Shown piece after piece: positions 43,217 through 52,725 of a stretch of DNA of 64,000 nucleotides. Source of the DNA: Cyanobacteria bacterium SBLK (GTDB lineage: Bacteria > Cyanobacteriota > Cyanobacteriia > Cyanobacteriales > Spirulinaceae); NCBI GenBank assembly GCA_017746715.1, contig JAGHZQ010000107.1, positions 1 through 64,000 of the forward strand, in the 5' to 3' direction. The notes beneath the pieces were generated by a model, which worked only from the letters and a program-made list of their open reading frames with translations, searched no databases and was not told the DNA's origin. Position numbers and translations under genes: made by a program. Numbering within the stretch: the stretch's first letter is position 1; each line of letters opens with the position of its first letter.

Positions 43217-43483
43217 TCATTGCTCGACGATACGCCATTCGTGTAACTCGTATTGAACGCAATGATTTTGTACGAGAGGATCGTTAACAACAATTTCTCG
43301 GGCTTCTTCGAGAGAATTGGCTTCAAATAGAAGCATGCCTCCCCCATATTCTGCCCAATATCCCGTTTTAGCTCGATGTCCCCTCGCAATTAAGTCGCGG
43401 ACGTAGTGACGATGAGCGGGGACGTAGCGATCGAAGGTCGCTTTGTCAACAATTCCTTTTTCAATCTTTGCAAACCAAGGCAT
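43217..43483 (-). CDS. YCII-related domain protein
   Basis: An 88-residue protein starting MPWFAKIEKGIVDKATFDRYVPAH; the frame is open to 43525 but the ATG at 43483 gives the normal YciI-family start. Family residues include HRHYVRDL (His-containing), GGGMLLFEANSLEEAREIVVNDPLV and a final YELHEWRIVE. YciI folds are ferredoxin-like with a His/Asp pair that may be catalytic; biochemical role in cyanobacteria is unknown. It diverges from the 2H phosphoesterase gene with only 30 bases between starts. Confidence 0.88.
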   Translation of the reverse strand: MPWFAKIEKGIVDKATFDRYVPAHRHYVRDLIARGHRAKTGYWAEYGGGMLLFEANSLEEAREIVVNDPLVQNHCVQYELHEWRIVEQ

Positions 43484-43513
43484 TTTCGTTATTAAATGTT
43501 TATAATATTTTAT

Positions 43514-44131
43514 ATGAAACAGCAAGATTTACTCACCCACAATACGCAACAGGAAAATCAACCCCAACCAACCCATCGCTTCTTTATTGCCCTGTTGCCC
43601 CCGCAAACCGTTCGACAAGCAGCGAATGAAATCGAACGGTATTTTGCCAATACGTATAACAGTCGCAAAGCCCTTAATTCTCCTCCTCATATTACCCTAC
43701 AACCTCCTTTTGACTGGCCGATAGAGAATCTATCAATTTTAGAACAAAACTTAAAAGAGTTTGCTACAGCGAGAACGCCTATACCCGTGACCTTATCGGG
43801 TTTTGGTGCATTTTCGCCCCGCGTTATCTATATCAATCCCCTGAAAACGCCAGAATTAATGGCTTTAGGAGAAGATTTGTCCAGGCACCTGAAAACAAAT
43901 TTAGGCATTAATCATGGCGATCGCCGTCCGTTTTCGCCCCATTTAACCGTGGCATTTCGGGACTTAACCAAAGCCAATTTTAAGCGAGCCTGGCCGGAAT
44001 TTAAAAATAAAGCATTTTTTGCCGAATTTGTCATCCCGCAATTAACGCTATTAATTCATAACGGCAAGCAATGGGAAATTTATCGAGAATTTTTATGTAC
44101 TGTTAACACAACTCCTGAAGAAAAGAAATAG
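43514..44131 (+). CDS. 2'-5' RNA ligase / 2H phosphoesterase family protein
   Basis: A 205-residue protein with the two HxT motifs that define the 2H superfamily: PPHITLQPPF and SPHLTVAF. These enzymes cleave or form 2'-5' or cyclic phosphodiester bonds in RNA or nucleotides. ATG 43514 is preferred to the alternative start at 43496. The start regions of this gene and the YCII gene are back to back, so they may share a bidirectional promoter. No RNA-repair partner is adjacent. Confidence 0.88.
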   Translation: MKQQDLLTHNTQQENQPQPTHRFFIALLPPQTVRQAANEIERYFANTYNSRKALNSPPHITLQPPFDWPIENLSILEQNLKEFATARTPIPVTLSGFGAFSPRVIYINPLKTPELMALGEDLSRHLKTNLGINHGDRRPFSPHLTVAFRDLTKANFKRAWPEFKNKAFFAEFVIPQLTLLIHNGKQWEIYREFLCTVNTTPEEKK

Positions 44132-44232
44132 GTCTGCCAAGTCTCTAAATTTTTAGGTTCGCAGAATGGGGAAGGCCGTAGAGGCGAGTTAAAATAGGCG
44201 AAAAATGCTCACTTGGCCGATGACAGGAAACA

Positions 44233-47200
44233 ATGAATTCTCCCGATCGCCCATCTCCTCCAACAACAATCTTAGCGATCGACAGCGATCGCGATCGCTG
44301 GTTGGCAACCTTCCTAGGTAGGTGGGGCTATCGCGTCTGTTATGCGATAACGGGGCAAGAAGGATTGGAAAAAGCAAGGCGAGAATATCCCCGACTGATC
44401 TTACTCGAAGTCGAGATGCCGGATCTCGATGGTTATGAAATTTGTCGCCGTTTAAAGCACGATCCCGAGACCCGAGAAATTCCCGTGATTTTTATGGGTC
44501 GCTTGGAAACCAACAAGGAGACATCCCGCGATCGCGACATTCTCAAAGGATTTGCCATCGGCGGTGCGGATTTTATCAGCAAACCCTTTCATACGAGCGA
44601 AGTTCTCGCCCGCATCCATCATCAATTAACCTTGCGAGAGCTTCAGCACCAGTTAAAACGGCAAAATCAAGAATTGCAACAAGCCAATCGAGAATTGCAC
44701 CGAACGAAAGCCGAATTAGAAGCCAGCCAAGCCAAATTTAAAGGAATTTTGGAAATTGCCGACGAAGCCATTATCTCCGTTGACGAAAACCAGATCGTGC
44801 AAATTTTTAATCAAGGGGCAGAACGGATTTTTGGCTATGCCGCAAAAGAAATGATCGGGCGTTCTCTCGAGGTTTTACTACCGGAAGAATCCCGTCAAGA
44901 CCATATCCGTTACATTCGCAATTTCGCACGCTCCCAAACGATTTCTCGCAGGATGGCAGAACGTTCCAAAGAAGTGCGAGGCCGTCGCCAAAATGGAGAG
45001 GAATTTCCCGCCGAAGCCTCTATTTCTCAACTGCAACTCCAAGATGGCTGGTTATTTACCGTTATGTTGAAAGATATCAGCGATCGCCGGCAAGTGGAAA
45101 TGGAACTCAGGGCTGCGAAAAATGACCTCGAAGACCGCATTGGCAAACAAACCGCCCAACTGCGAGCCGCCAATGAGCGCTTGCGTCAAGAAATCCACGA
45201 ACGACGGGATAGCGAAGAAAAATTTCGCCAACTTGCCGAAAATATTCGCGATGTTTTTTACATTCACGAATTTGACGATAATTTTAAAAGCCTCTATATC
45301 AGTCCTGCATTCGAGCGAATTTGGGGCATTCCCCGAGAGGAGTTGTATCGCAATCCTTATGTTTGGTTGGAATTCATCCATCCCGACGATCGCGATCGCG
45401 TTGCCAGTCGAACGCCCCAAGCTGAAGATTTTCTGAACTTGGATTGCGAATACCGTATCGTGCGACCCAATGGCGAAATTCGCTGGATTCGAGATCGCGC
45501 CTTTCCCGTCCGCAATGAGGAGAAGCAAATTTATCGCCTGACGGGAATTGCCGAAGATATTACCGAACGCAAACGCGCAGAAGCTCGCCTGCAAACTCTC
45601 AACCAGCGCCTCGAAAATTTAATCGCCGAACGAACGGTGCAACTGCAATCGGCCAATGCCGAACTGAGGGAGCAAAAATATCAATTGGAAGCGATCGCGG
45701 CCAATATCCCCGACGGTGCGGTTTATCGAGCGATCGTTCGCACCAATGGGTCTTTCTCCTTGATTTATATCAGCGAAGGCATTGAAAAGATTGCCGGACG
45801 AGATCGCGATCTTATTCAGAGCCATCCCCAATCTCTCCTCGAACTCCTGTCTCCCGAAACATCCTTCCCTCTCAAAAAACATCTGCAAGCGGCTCTAGAT
45901 ACCCTCGAACCCAGTCGCGTTAACTTTTGCATTACAACCGACGGCGCAGGCGAAAAATGGCTGCAAAACCATAGCAGTTTTTACCGCTTGGAGAATGGGG
46001 ACATTATTGCTGATGGTTTAATCTTGGATATCAGCGATCGCATTACCGCCGAAACGGCTTTGCGAGAAAGCGAGGAACGCTTTCGCATTATCTTCGAGCA
46101 AACCCCCACGGCGATTAACTTAACGAATTCCTCGGGATGTTTCCTCTCGGTCAATTCCAAATGTTGCGAGATTTTTGGTTACGATCGTGCCGAACTCCTC
46201 AAAATGCGATTTCAAGATGTCATCCATCCCGAGGATTTACCCGAAAACCTCAACCGAGAAGCCCAACTAGTGAGAGGGGAACGCTCTAGCTATTCCCTAG
46301 AAAAACGCTTTCTCCGCAAAGATGGGACGGTGCGTTGGGGGCGAACGACGGTCTCGGTGATTCGGGATGAGGGGGGTAATGCCAAATATTTCCTGACCGC
46401 TCTAGAAGATATTCACGAACTCAAAGAATGGCAAGCCGCTTTAGAACATCAAATCCAGCGACAATTGCTCCTCGGGGAAATTACCACCGAAATTCGCCAA
46501 AGTTTGGACAGCGAACAGATTTTTCAAACCACCACCAGCAAAATCGGCGAAGCATTTGGAGTCGATTGTTGTGTTTTGCATCGATATCTTCCTTCTCCTG
46601 CCCTCCGAGTTCCTCTCGTGGCAGAATATCTCGGGGAAGGCGCATTTTCTCTCTCGAGTTGGGATATTCCCATTCGCGACAATCCTCATTTAGAGCAATT
46701 GCTGGCAGAGGAAAGGGCGATCGCTTCTGACGAGATTGCTCGGGATTCCCTCCTCAAAGCCCTCCAACCTATTTGCACCCGAGTCGGAATTCAATCCTTG
46801 CTTTGCGTGGCCACCTTCTACAATGGCGAACCCAATGGTATTATCTGCCTGCATCAGTGTCGTCGCCAACACCACTGGACTCGAGAGGAAATCGAATCGA
46901 TCGAAGCGATCGCCGCCCAAGTAGGGATTGCCCTGGCCCAAGCCGATCTGCTCGAGCGGGAAAAACAGCGTCAAGAAGAATTGGCCTACAAGAATGCCGC
47001 CCTCAAACAGGCCTCTCGCGCCGCCGAAGCTGCCAATTTAACCAAAAGCGAATTTCTCGCTAATATGAGTCATGAAATTCGCACCCCCATGAACGCAATT
47101 TTAGGATTTTGCGATTTATTGCAGGAGAGGGTCGCCGAAACGCGATCTCGCTCTTATCTCGAGTCGATTAAAGCCAGTGGCAAAACCTTACTTACCCTCA

Positions 47201-48609
47201 TCGACGATTTGTTGGATCTCTCGAAAATCGAAGCGGGAAAGTTACAACTGCATTACGAATCCATTAGTTTATACGGACTCATTGAAGAAATTTCCATTTT
47301 CTTTTCCGAACAAGCTCGTCAAAAGGCATTGCAATGGATTGTCGATATCGATCCCGACGTTCCCCCTTTTCCGATTTTCGACGAAGTTCGCCTGCGCCAA
47401 ATCCTCTTCAATGTGGTGGGAAATGCTCTCAAATTCACAGAAAGCGGTCATATTAAGATTTCAGTCACCAGTCATCAGTCACCCGTTACCCGTCACCCGT
47501 CACCCGTCACCAGCGATGCTCTGAGACCTGAAACGAGCCTGCCAAAGACACCCTCCCCCTCTCCCCACTCCCTCCCTCTTCGATCTCTCGAAATCGCCAT
47601 TGAAGATACGGGCATTGGCATTGCTCCAGAACAACAAGATGCAATCTTTGAGGCTTTCAAACAAAATGAGGGACAGAGTACCCGCAAATATGGCGGTACG
47701 GGACTGGGTTTAGCAATTACCAAACGTTTAACGGAAATGTTAGGAGGGGAGGTGCAGTTGCGAAGTGTTTTGGGGAAAGGCTCTACCTTTACCTTTCTTT
47801 TTCCTCAGCTTCAATGCGAGACCGATGCACCGGCTTCTCGCTTGCAATCGATGAGTGGCGATCGCTTTCAACAATTTCCTCCCCTCACGATTTTAGTCGC
47901 TGACGATATTCCCTCCAATCGCAATCTCATTGCGGGTTATTTTGCCGATAGCTTGCATCATTTACTACTGGCCGAAAATGGTCGGGAAGCTTTAGAGATT
48001 GCCCGCAGCCACAATCTAGATCTCATTTTGTTAGACTTGCGGATGCCCGAACTCGATGGATGGGAGGTGGCTCGCACCTTAAAAGCAAATTTCAAGACTC
48101 GCAATATTCCCCTCCTGATTTTGACAGCGGTCACTTGGCTGGACAATGAAGAAGAATTACGATCGCTATGCGATGGATTCCTCCGCAAACCTATCGATCG
48201 CGATCGGTTGGTTGCCGCAATGGAAATTGCATTACTTTCTCGAGAGGGACAAGAAACAACTACCCGACCTTGCGACGCGATCGCATCTCCAGTACCTATA
48301 TCTGGAGAATTGCCATCTGGAGAATCGCTAGAAAATCTGCCAGAATTATTGCAAAAGTTACAACAATACGAACAAACCACTTGGTTGGAATTGCGCCAAA
48401 CCTTGAAAATGAGAGATTTAAAACAATGTGCGAAACAAATCACTCAATGGGGCAAGGAATATCGCTATCAACCCGCGATCGAATATGCCAATATCTTATC
48501 CTGTCAATTGACTGCATTTGATTGGCACAATATTCCCAAAACAATCGAAAGTTTTTCCCAATTAAAAGTATATTTAAAACACTATCTTTTGCAGAGCAAT
48601 CGCGAATAA
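44233..48609 (+). CDS. Large cytoplasmic hybrid histidine kinase (REC-PAS x4-GAF-HisKA-HATPase-REC)
   Basis: A 1458-residue soluble kinase. Order: an N-terminal receiver (1-130) in which the phospho-acceptor is Glu59 (LILLEVEMPD) rather than Asp; PAS domains at about 165-285, 325-450, 480-610 and 615-745; GAF about 765-915; HisKA with His947 (SHEIRTPMNAIL); HATPase (DTGIGI; GTGLGLAI); and a receiver with Asp1268 (LILLDLRMPE), then a helical tail. A 7-bp simple repeat and a Ser/Pro-rich insert lie inside the HATPase domain (about 1077-1115). The following receiver-GGDEF gene is 65 bases downstream and probably co-transcribed, giving a route from kinase to cyclic di-GMP. Confidence 0.93.
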   Translation: MNSPDRPSPPTTILAIDSDRDRWLATFLGRWGYRVCYAITGQEGLEKARREYPRLILLEVEMPDLDGYEICRRLKHDPETREIPVIFMGRLETNKETSRDRDILKGFAIGGADFISKPFHTSEVLARIHHQLTLRELQHQLKRQNQELQQANRELHRTKAELEASQAKFKGILEIADEAIISVDENQIVQIFNQGAERIFGYAAKEMIGRSLEVLLPEESRQDHIRYIRNFARSQTISRRMAERSKEVRGRRQNGEEFPAEASISQLQLQDGWLFTVMLKDISDRRQVEMELRAAKNDLEDRIGKQTAQLRAANERLRQEIHERRDSEEKFRQLAENIRDVFYIHEFDDNFKSLYISPAFERIWGIPREELYRNPYVWLEFIHPDDRDRVASRTPQAEDFLNLDCEYRIVRPNGEIRWIRDRAFPVRNEEKQIYRLTGIAEDITERKRAEARLQTLNQRLENLIAERTVQLQSANAELREQKYQLEAIAANIPDGAVYRAIVRTNGSFSLIYISEGIEKIAGRDRDLIQSHPQSLLELLSPETSFPLKKHLQAALDTLEPSRVNFCITTDGAGEKWLQNHSSFYRLENGDIIADGLILDISDRITAETALRESEERFRIIFEQTPTAINLTNSSGCFLSVNSKCCEIFGYDRAELLKMRFQDVIHPEDLPENLNREAQLVRGERSSYSLEKRFLRKDGTVRWGRTTVSVIRDEGGNAKYFLTALEDIHELKEWQAALEHQIQRQLLLGEITTEIRQSLDSEQIFQTTTSKIGEAFGVDCCVLHRYLPSPALRVPLVAEYLGEGAFSLSSWDIPIRDNPHLEQLLAEERAIASDEIARDSLLKALQPICTRVGIQSLLCVATFYNGEPNGIICLHQCRRQHHWTREEIESIEAIAAQVGIALAQADLLEREKQRQEELAYKNAALKQASRAAEAANLTKSEFLANMSHEIRTPMNAILGFCDLLQERVAETRSRSYLESIKASGKTLLTLIDDLLDLSKIEAGKLQLHYESISLYGLIEEISIFFSEQARQKALQWIVDIDPDVPPFPIFDEVRLRQILFNVVGNALKFTESGHIKISVTSHQSPVTRHPSPVTSDALRPETSLPKTPSPSPHSLPLRSLEIAIEDTGIGIAPEQQDAIFEAFKQNEGQSTRKYGGTGLGLAITKRLTEMLGGEVQLRSVLGKGSTFTFLFPQLQCETDAPASRLQSMSGDRFQQFPPLTILVADDIPSNRNLIAGYFADSLHHLLLAENGREALEIARSHNLDLILLDLRMPELDGWEVARTLKANFKTRNIPLLILTAVTWLDNEEELRSLCDGFLRKPIDRDRLVAAMEIALLSREGQETTTRPCDAIASPVPISGELPSGESLENLPELLQKLQQYEQTTWLELRQTLKMRDLKQCAKQITQWGKEYRYQPAIEYANILSCQLTAFDWHNIPKTIESFSQLKVYLKHYLLQSNRE
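47462..47510 (+). repeat. Seven heptanucleotide repeats inside the kinase gene
   Basis: Units CAGTCAC, CAGTCAT, CAGTCAC, CCGTTAC and three CCGTCAC follow each other in the HATPase coding region. They encode a Ser/Pro/Thr/His-rich loop between two conserved segments. Heptamers of this kind are the short tandem repeats known in cyanobacteria. Confidence 0.85.
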
Positions 48610-48674
48610 AATCAACTAAAATTTAGCACCAAGCGCTCGGAAAATTCCAATATCCTTAGTTTTAAGAAAATATA

Positions 48675-49610
48675 ATGAAAGAATTTACTACCAGTGATTT
48701 TTTGATTTTAGTGGTCGATGATATTGCAAGTAATTTGCAAATAATTGGAGAGATCTTAGATGATGTGGGCTATGGAACAACTTTTGCAATTAGTGGAAAA
48801 CAAGCATTAGAAAGAATTTTTTCAGCTCGTCCCGATCTGATTTTATTGGATTTGATGATGCCCGATATGAATGGATTAAGAGTCTGTGAAATATTAAAGG
48901 CAAACCCTTCTTATCAAGATATTCCGATTATTTTTTTGACGGCAAGTAACGAGCAAAATAATTTATTGCAAGCCTTTGAAAAAGGGGCAGTAGACTATAT
49001 TACCAAACCCTTTAATTCTCGAGAGTTATTGGCTCGAGTAAAAACTCATCTAGAGCTAAAATATACGCGAGATGAATTAAAGAAAGCTCTCGCCGAACTC
49101 GAGAAATTAGCGACAACCGACCCTCTCACGGGAATTGCTAATCGCCGCCATCTCTTAACCCTTGGGGAACAAGAGTTTAGCCGCGTTTGTCGCTACGATC
49201 GCCCTTTTTCTATCTTAATGATCGATCTCGATCGCTTTAAAAATATTAACGATACTTACGGTCATTCAATTGGTGACGAAATTCTCAAAAAAATGGCAAA
49301 AGTTACCTTAAGTGTCTTGGGGACAGTGGATTATTTTGGTCGCTTTGGTGGGGAAGAATTTGTCATTTTACTGCCAGAAACCAATGTAAAAGATGCGAAA
49401 GAAGTTGCCGAAAAAGTCGGACGTAAAATTGCCGAAATGCAGTTTATTCATATTGAAAAAATCATCAAAATTACTGTTAGTATTGGAGTAGCTGCCTATC
49501 AAATTGGAGATACTACGATTGATGATATTCTCCGCCGTGCTGATGATGCGCTTTATCAAGCAAAAGGTTGGGGACGAGATCGCGTTGTCGTGAGTAAAGA
49601 ATCGAGCTAG
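48675..49610 (+). CDS. Response regulator with diguanylate cyclase (GGDEF) output
   Basis: A 311-residue protein: receiver (1-125) with Asp59 (LILLDLMMPD) and Lys in TKPF, a coiled linker, and a GGDEF domain (about 145-305) with DPLTGIANRR and the active-site motif FGGEEF. The product is cyclic di-GMP. I do not see the inhibitory RxxD site just before the active-site loop (the sequence there is GTVD), so feedback inhibition may be absent. It follows the large hybrid kinase, its likely phospho-donor. Confidence 0.93.
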   Translation: MKEFTTSDFLILVVDDIASNLQIIGEILDDVGYGTTFAISGKQALERIFSARPDLILLDLMMPDMNGLRVCEILKANPSYQDIPIIFLTASNEQNNLLQAFEKGAVDYITKPFNSRELLARVKTHLELKYTRDELKKALAELEKLATTDPLTGIANRRHLLTLGEQEFSRVCRYDRPFSILMIDLDRFKNINDTYGHSIGDEILKKMAKVTLSVLGTVDYFGRFGGEEFVILLPETNVKDAKEVAEKVGRKIAEMQFIHIEKIIKITVSIGVAAYQIGDTTIDDILRRADDALYQAKGWGRDRVVVSKESS

Positions 49611-49621
49611 GGATTAGGGAT

Positions 49622-50839
49622 TTAGAAAACAGTGCCGTCACTTTGGAGGGAAAGAGGAGGGTTTCCTTGCGATCGCAGTTTGCTAGCAATTTTTCGTCCT
49701 GCCATCCACGTTCCGCCTTGTAAGACTTTGATGAGGGGTAATTCTGCGGAAGTTAAAGTTAACTTTTGGCGCATTTTCTCAGCAATGCGATCGAGGAGAA
49801 TAACGGTTAAAGCACGCCATTCAATGATGAGTTTGGAACTGGGTAAGTGAGACTGTGCCAAGAGTTCCGATTGCTTAATTTCTAATACGCCAAAATCGAG
49901 GAATAATCCCCCATTGCGATATTCTGCCAGTCCGGTTAACTGCTCTAAATCATGTATTTTAATTCCCAAATCTTCTAGGGGTTCAAGGAGAGAATAGGTC
50001 AACCACTGAGATAGTTTATGAAAAGGAACAAAGCGATCGCCACCAATCGCTTCATGTTGCCAAACATCTCCTAAATTGAGACCTTTTAGGGAAAATCGTC
50101 CCGGCCAAATTTCACCAATACTTGCTAATATGGCTTGTAAGACTATCGGTGCGGTTAAAGTATTATTCCCTGCCACCTTTTTCAATAAATAATCAACTAA
50201 ATTACCCGAGCGTGGAGAATGTTCGCCAAAAAATTGCGGTTGCTTGACTAGAACTGCGCCTAATGTTTGTAACAGTTGCAGTCGTCCTGTCAACCCTACT
50301 AAAGGATTGGTTTCGTTGACTTGAAATCCTTTTGCTAGCGTCTGGAGAGTTAAATTTTTTAGTCCTGCGGCATCGACTTGTAAAGGGCGATCGCGATCGC
50401 TCGAAAATAAGCCTTTTTGAAACATGCGGAAACTGGCAACCGCCAATCCTTCCGATCGCTGAAATATCCGTCCGGTTTCGACTTCCCGATATTGCCATCG
50501 AGAGCCTGCTCCCGCATCGACTAAAACGCTAACAATTGCCAAATCGAATTTAATTTTTGTTTGCTCTCGGGGAGAATAAGGAGCGATCGCATTATCTAAT
50601 TCTTGCAAGCGGAAAACATGGCCAACTTCAAAATGTTGCCAGCGACTGTGAAAGGGAATATCGAGATCGGGATAAGATTCTTTCGTCACGGAAATCACAA
50701 AATCCGCGACTTCATCAAGGCGATCGCGATGATAGCGAAAATAAGGAGATCGTCCCTCTTCAACAAATTGAAATAAAAGATGGCATCTATCTCGAATGGC
50801 TTGAGGCGATTGGAGATAGCGAACTAAATTATCGGTCAT
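49622..50839 (-). CDS. URC4/Urg3 (DUF1688) family protein
   Basis: A 405-residue protein matching the family of fungal Urc4/Urg3, linked to uracil catabolism; segments such as HSRWQHFEVG, VSVLVDAGAGSRWQYRE, GRSEGLAVASFRMF-like QRSEGLAVASFRMF, VWQHEAIGGDRFVPFHKLSQWLTYSLLEPLE and YRNGGLFLDFGVL are characteristic. The biochemical activity is not known. It is monocistronic, converging with the GGDEF gene with 11 bases between stops. No uracil phosphoribosyltransferase-like partner is adjacent. Confidence 0.88.
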   Translation of the reverse strand: MTDNLVRYLQSPQAIRDRCHLLFQFVEEGRSPYFRYHRDRLDEVADFVISVTKESYPDLDIPFHSRWQHFEVGHVFRLQELDNAIAPYSPREQTKIKFDLAIVSVLVDAGAGSRWQYREVETGRIFQRSEGLAVASFRMFQKGLFSSDRDRPLQVDAAGLKNLTLQTLAKGFQVNETNPLVGLTGRLQLLQTLGAVLVKQPQFFGEHSPRSGNLVDYLLKKVAGNNTLTAPIVLQAILASIGEIWPGRFSLKGLNLGDVWQHEAIGGDRFVPFHKLSQWLTYSLLEPLEDLGIKIHDLEQLTGLAEYRNGGLFLDFGVLEIKQSELLAQSHLPSSKLIIEWRALTVILLDRIAEKMRQKLTLTSAELPLIKVLQGGTWMAGRKIASKLRSQGNPPLSLQSDGTVF

Positions 50840-51053
50840 TTTGGAATGGGTGGAGGAAAGAAGGGCGATCGCCTGATTATACCAGCCCGGCTTTTACCTC
50901 GCGCGATTTCGTTCCTTATTTCGAGCATCTTAAATTGCGATCTCATGAGAGAATATTTTTTATGCGTTTATTCTCTCGCGAACGATCTTTTATACTATCG
51001 CTAGTTCTTGTTTGGTTGGTATATTTGTAAACCTTGCGATCCGGAGATAAATT

Positions 51054-52625
51054 ATGGCTTTTCCAACTTTCGAACGTCCGAATATCATTATTCTGATGAC
51101 AGATCAGCAACGAGCAATTCAGCATTTTCCAGAAGACTGGGTAACAAAGAATTTGCCGAATCTGAATCGTCTCAAGCAGACGGGAATCACATTTAAAAAT
51201 GCCCAAACCAGTACCTGTGCCTGTTCGCCAGCTCGTGCTACCTTGTGGACGGGCTTGTATCCTTCTACTAATCTCGTCTATCAGGTCGGACAGGACTTAC
51301 CTGTAAACCCGCGCAATAAACTTAATATCATTGGTAATGTTTTGAAAACGGCGGGTTATCGCGTTATTTACAAAGGTAAATGGGATCTGACAGATTCTTT
51401 ATTTGCGACTCCCTCCTGCGATATTCCGCGTCTTCAAATTCCAACTTCAGAACAACAGCAAACCATCCAATCCGAAGATACTTATATGTTAGGAAACTGG
51501 CAGCTTGACGGGTGGTTAGCACCGGATTCGGGAACTAGTGTAAAGGCCCGTCAAGACGGTTTGCATACCTTGGGAGGAAGTTTTGCTAATAACGACGGAC
51601 GCTATGTTAGCGGTCCCAGTTTGCTCTCGAGTCAACAAACAGCGATCGAATTTCTCGCAGAAAATCAAAATCCCGATCGCCCTTTCTGTTTAATCGTCTC
51701 TTTGGTAGGTCCTCATGATGTTTGGGTCTATCCAGATGTATTTAATCAAGGAGAAACCACATTTCCCAGTGCTTTTGAAAACTATCAGGGGTTTGAGCTA
51801 CCTGTCAGTTATTACCAAGACGATCTGACAACAAAACCTTGGGCACAAAGCAATTTCTTGAATAAAGAAGGTGGTAAACTCAGTGAAGAAGATGCCTTGA
51901 ATTATGTGAAGTTTTACGCCTATTTATACACCCTTACCGATGGGCATTTTGGTCATGTTTTGGATGCTATTAGCGATTCCCTTTGGGATAATACCATTGT
52001 GATTCGCCTTGCGGATCATGGGGAAATGGGAATGGCACATAATGGTCTGAAGGAAAAACAAAACACCGTCTATCGGGAAGCCTTGAACGTGCCGTTAATT
52101 TTCAGCAATCCTAAATGGATTCCTGAAGGAGAAGGCATTGAAATTGATTCTTTAGTAGGATTGGTGGATGTTTTGCCAACTTTAGCAGCGATCGCGGGAC
52201 TTTCCGAATCGGAACGAGAAAAGTTTGCCTTTCAAGGCATTGATTTCTCCCAAACTTTACTCGATCCGTCCCATCCTACCCAAGATTCTCTCTTGTTTAG
52301 TTATGGAAATGGAATTGACGATACTTCGGTTTCTCCACCCGGTAATATTAATGCAATTCGCTGTTTGCGAACGGCAGAATGGAAATATGCGGTATATTAT
52401 GCTTCTGAAAATTCTATTGGAGAAATTATTACTTCTTCTAATTTTCAGTACGAACTCTATAACATCAAAGACGATCCCGAGGAGTTAACTAATTTATTAC
52501 CTGTAGGAGGGATTGCTTCTCCTGAAGCCAAAGCCGAACAAAAACAATTGCATCAAATGTTAACGGACAAATTACAACAAACCCAGACAATGCCGGCAAA
52601 TTGGCCGATAACGGTTTCCGACTAA
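51054..52625 (+). CDS. Sulfatase family hydrolase
   Basis: A 523-residue alkaline-phosphatase-superfamily enzyme. The sulfatase motif CSPAR (Cys57) lies in CACSPARATLWTGLYPS; the cysteine is normally oxidised to formylglycine by a dedicated enzyme, giving a type I sulfatase. Metal-site parts include NIIILMTDQQ at the N-terminus and RLADHGEMGMAHNGLKEK. There is no signal peptide, so it appears cytoplasmic, which is unusual for scavenging sulfatases. Substrate is unknown. An SD-like GGAGATAA precedes the ATG. Confidence 0.92.
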   Translation: MAFPTFERPNIIILMTDQQRAIQHFPEDWVTKNLPNLNRLKQTGITFKNAQTSTCACSPARATLWTGLYPSTNLVYQVGQDLPVNPRNKLNIIGNVLKTAGYRVIYKGKWDLTDSLFATPSCDIPRLQIPTSEQQQTIQSEDTYMLGNWQLDGWLAPDSGTSVKARQDGLHTLGGSFANNDGRYVSGPSLLSSQQTAIEFLAENQNPDRPFCLIVSLVGPHDVWVYPDVFNQGETTFPSAFENYQGFELPVSYYQDDLTTKPWAQSNFLNKEGGKLSEEDALNYVKFYAYLYTLTDGHFGHVLDAISDSLWDNTIVIRLADHGEMGMAHNGLKEKQNTVYREALNVPLIFSNPKWIPEGEGIEIDSLVGLVDVLPTLAAIAGLSESEREKFAFQGIDFSQTLLDPSHPTQDSLLFSYGNGIDDTSVSPPGNINAIRCLRTAEWKYAVYYASENSIGEIITSSNFQYELYNIKDDPEELTNLLPVGGIASPEAKAEQKQLHQMLTDKLQQTQTMPANWPITVSD

Positions 52626-52725
52626 ATCTTAGAGGGGCGATCGCTCTCCTCATTCACGAATTGGGCGATCGCAAATTTCCCTTGTTAGAATCGAAAAATA
52701 GGACAGCGTTAGGAGCGAAAGCGCA

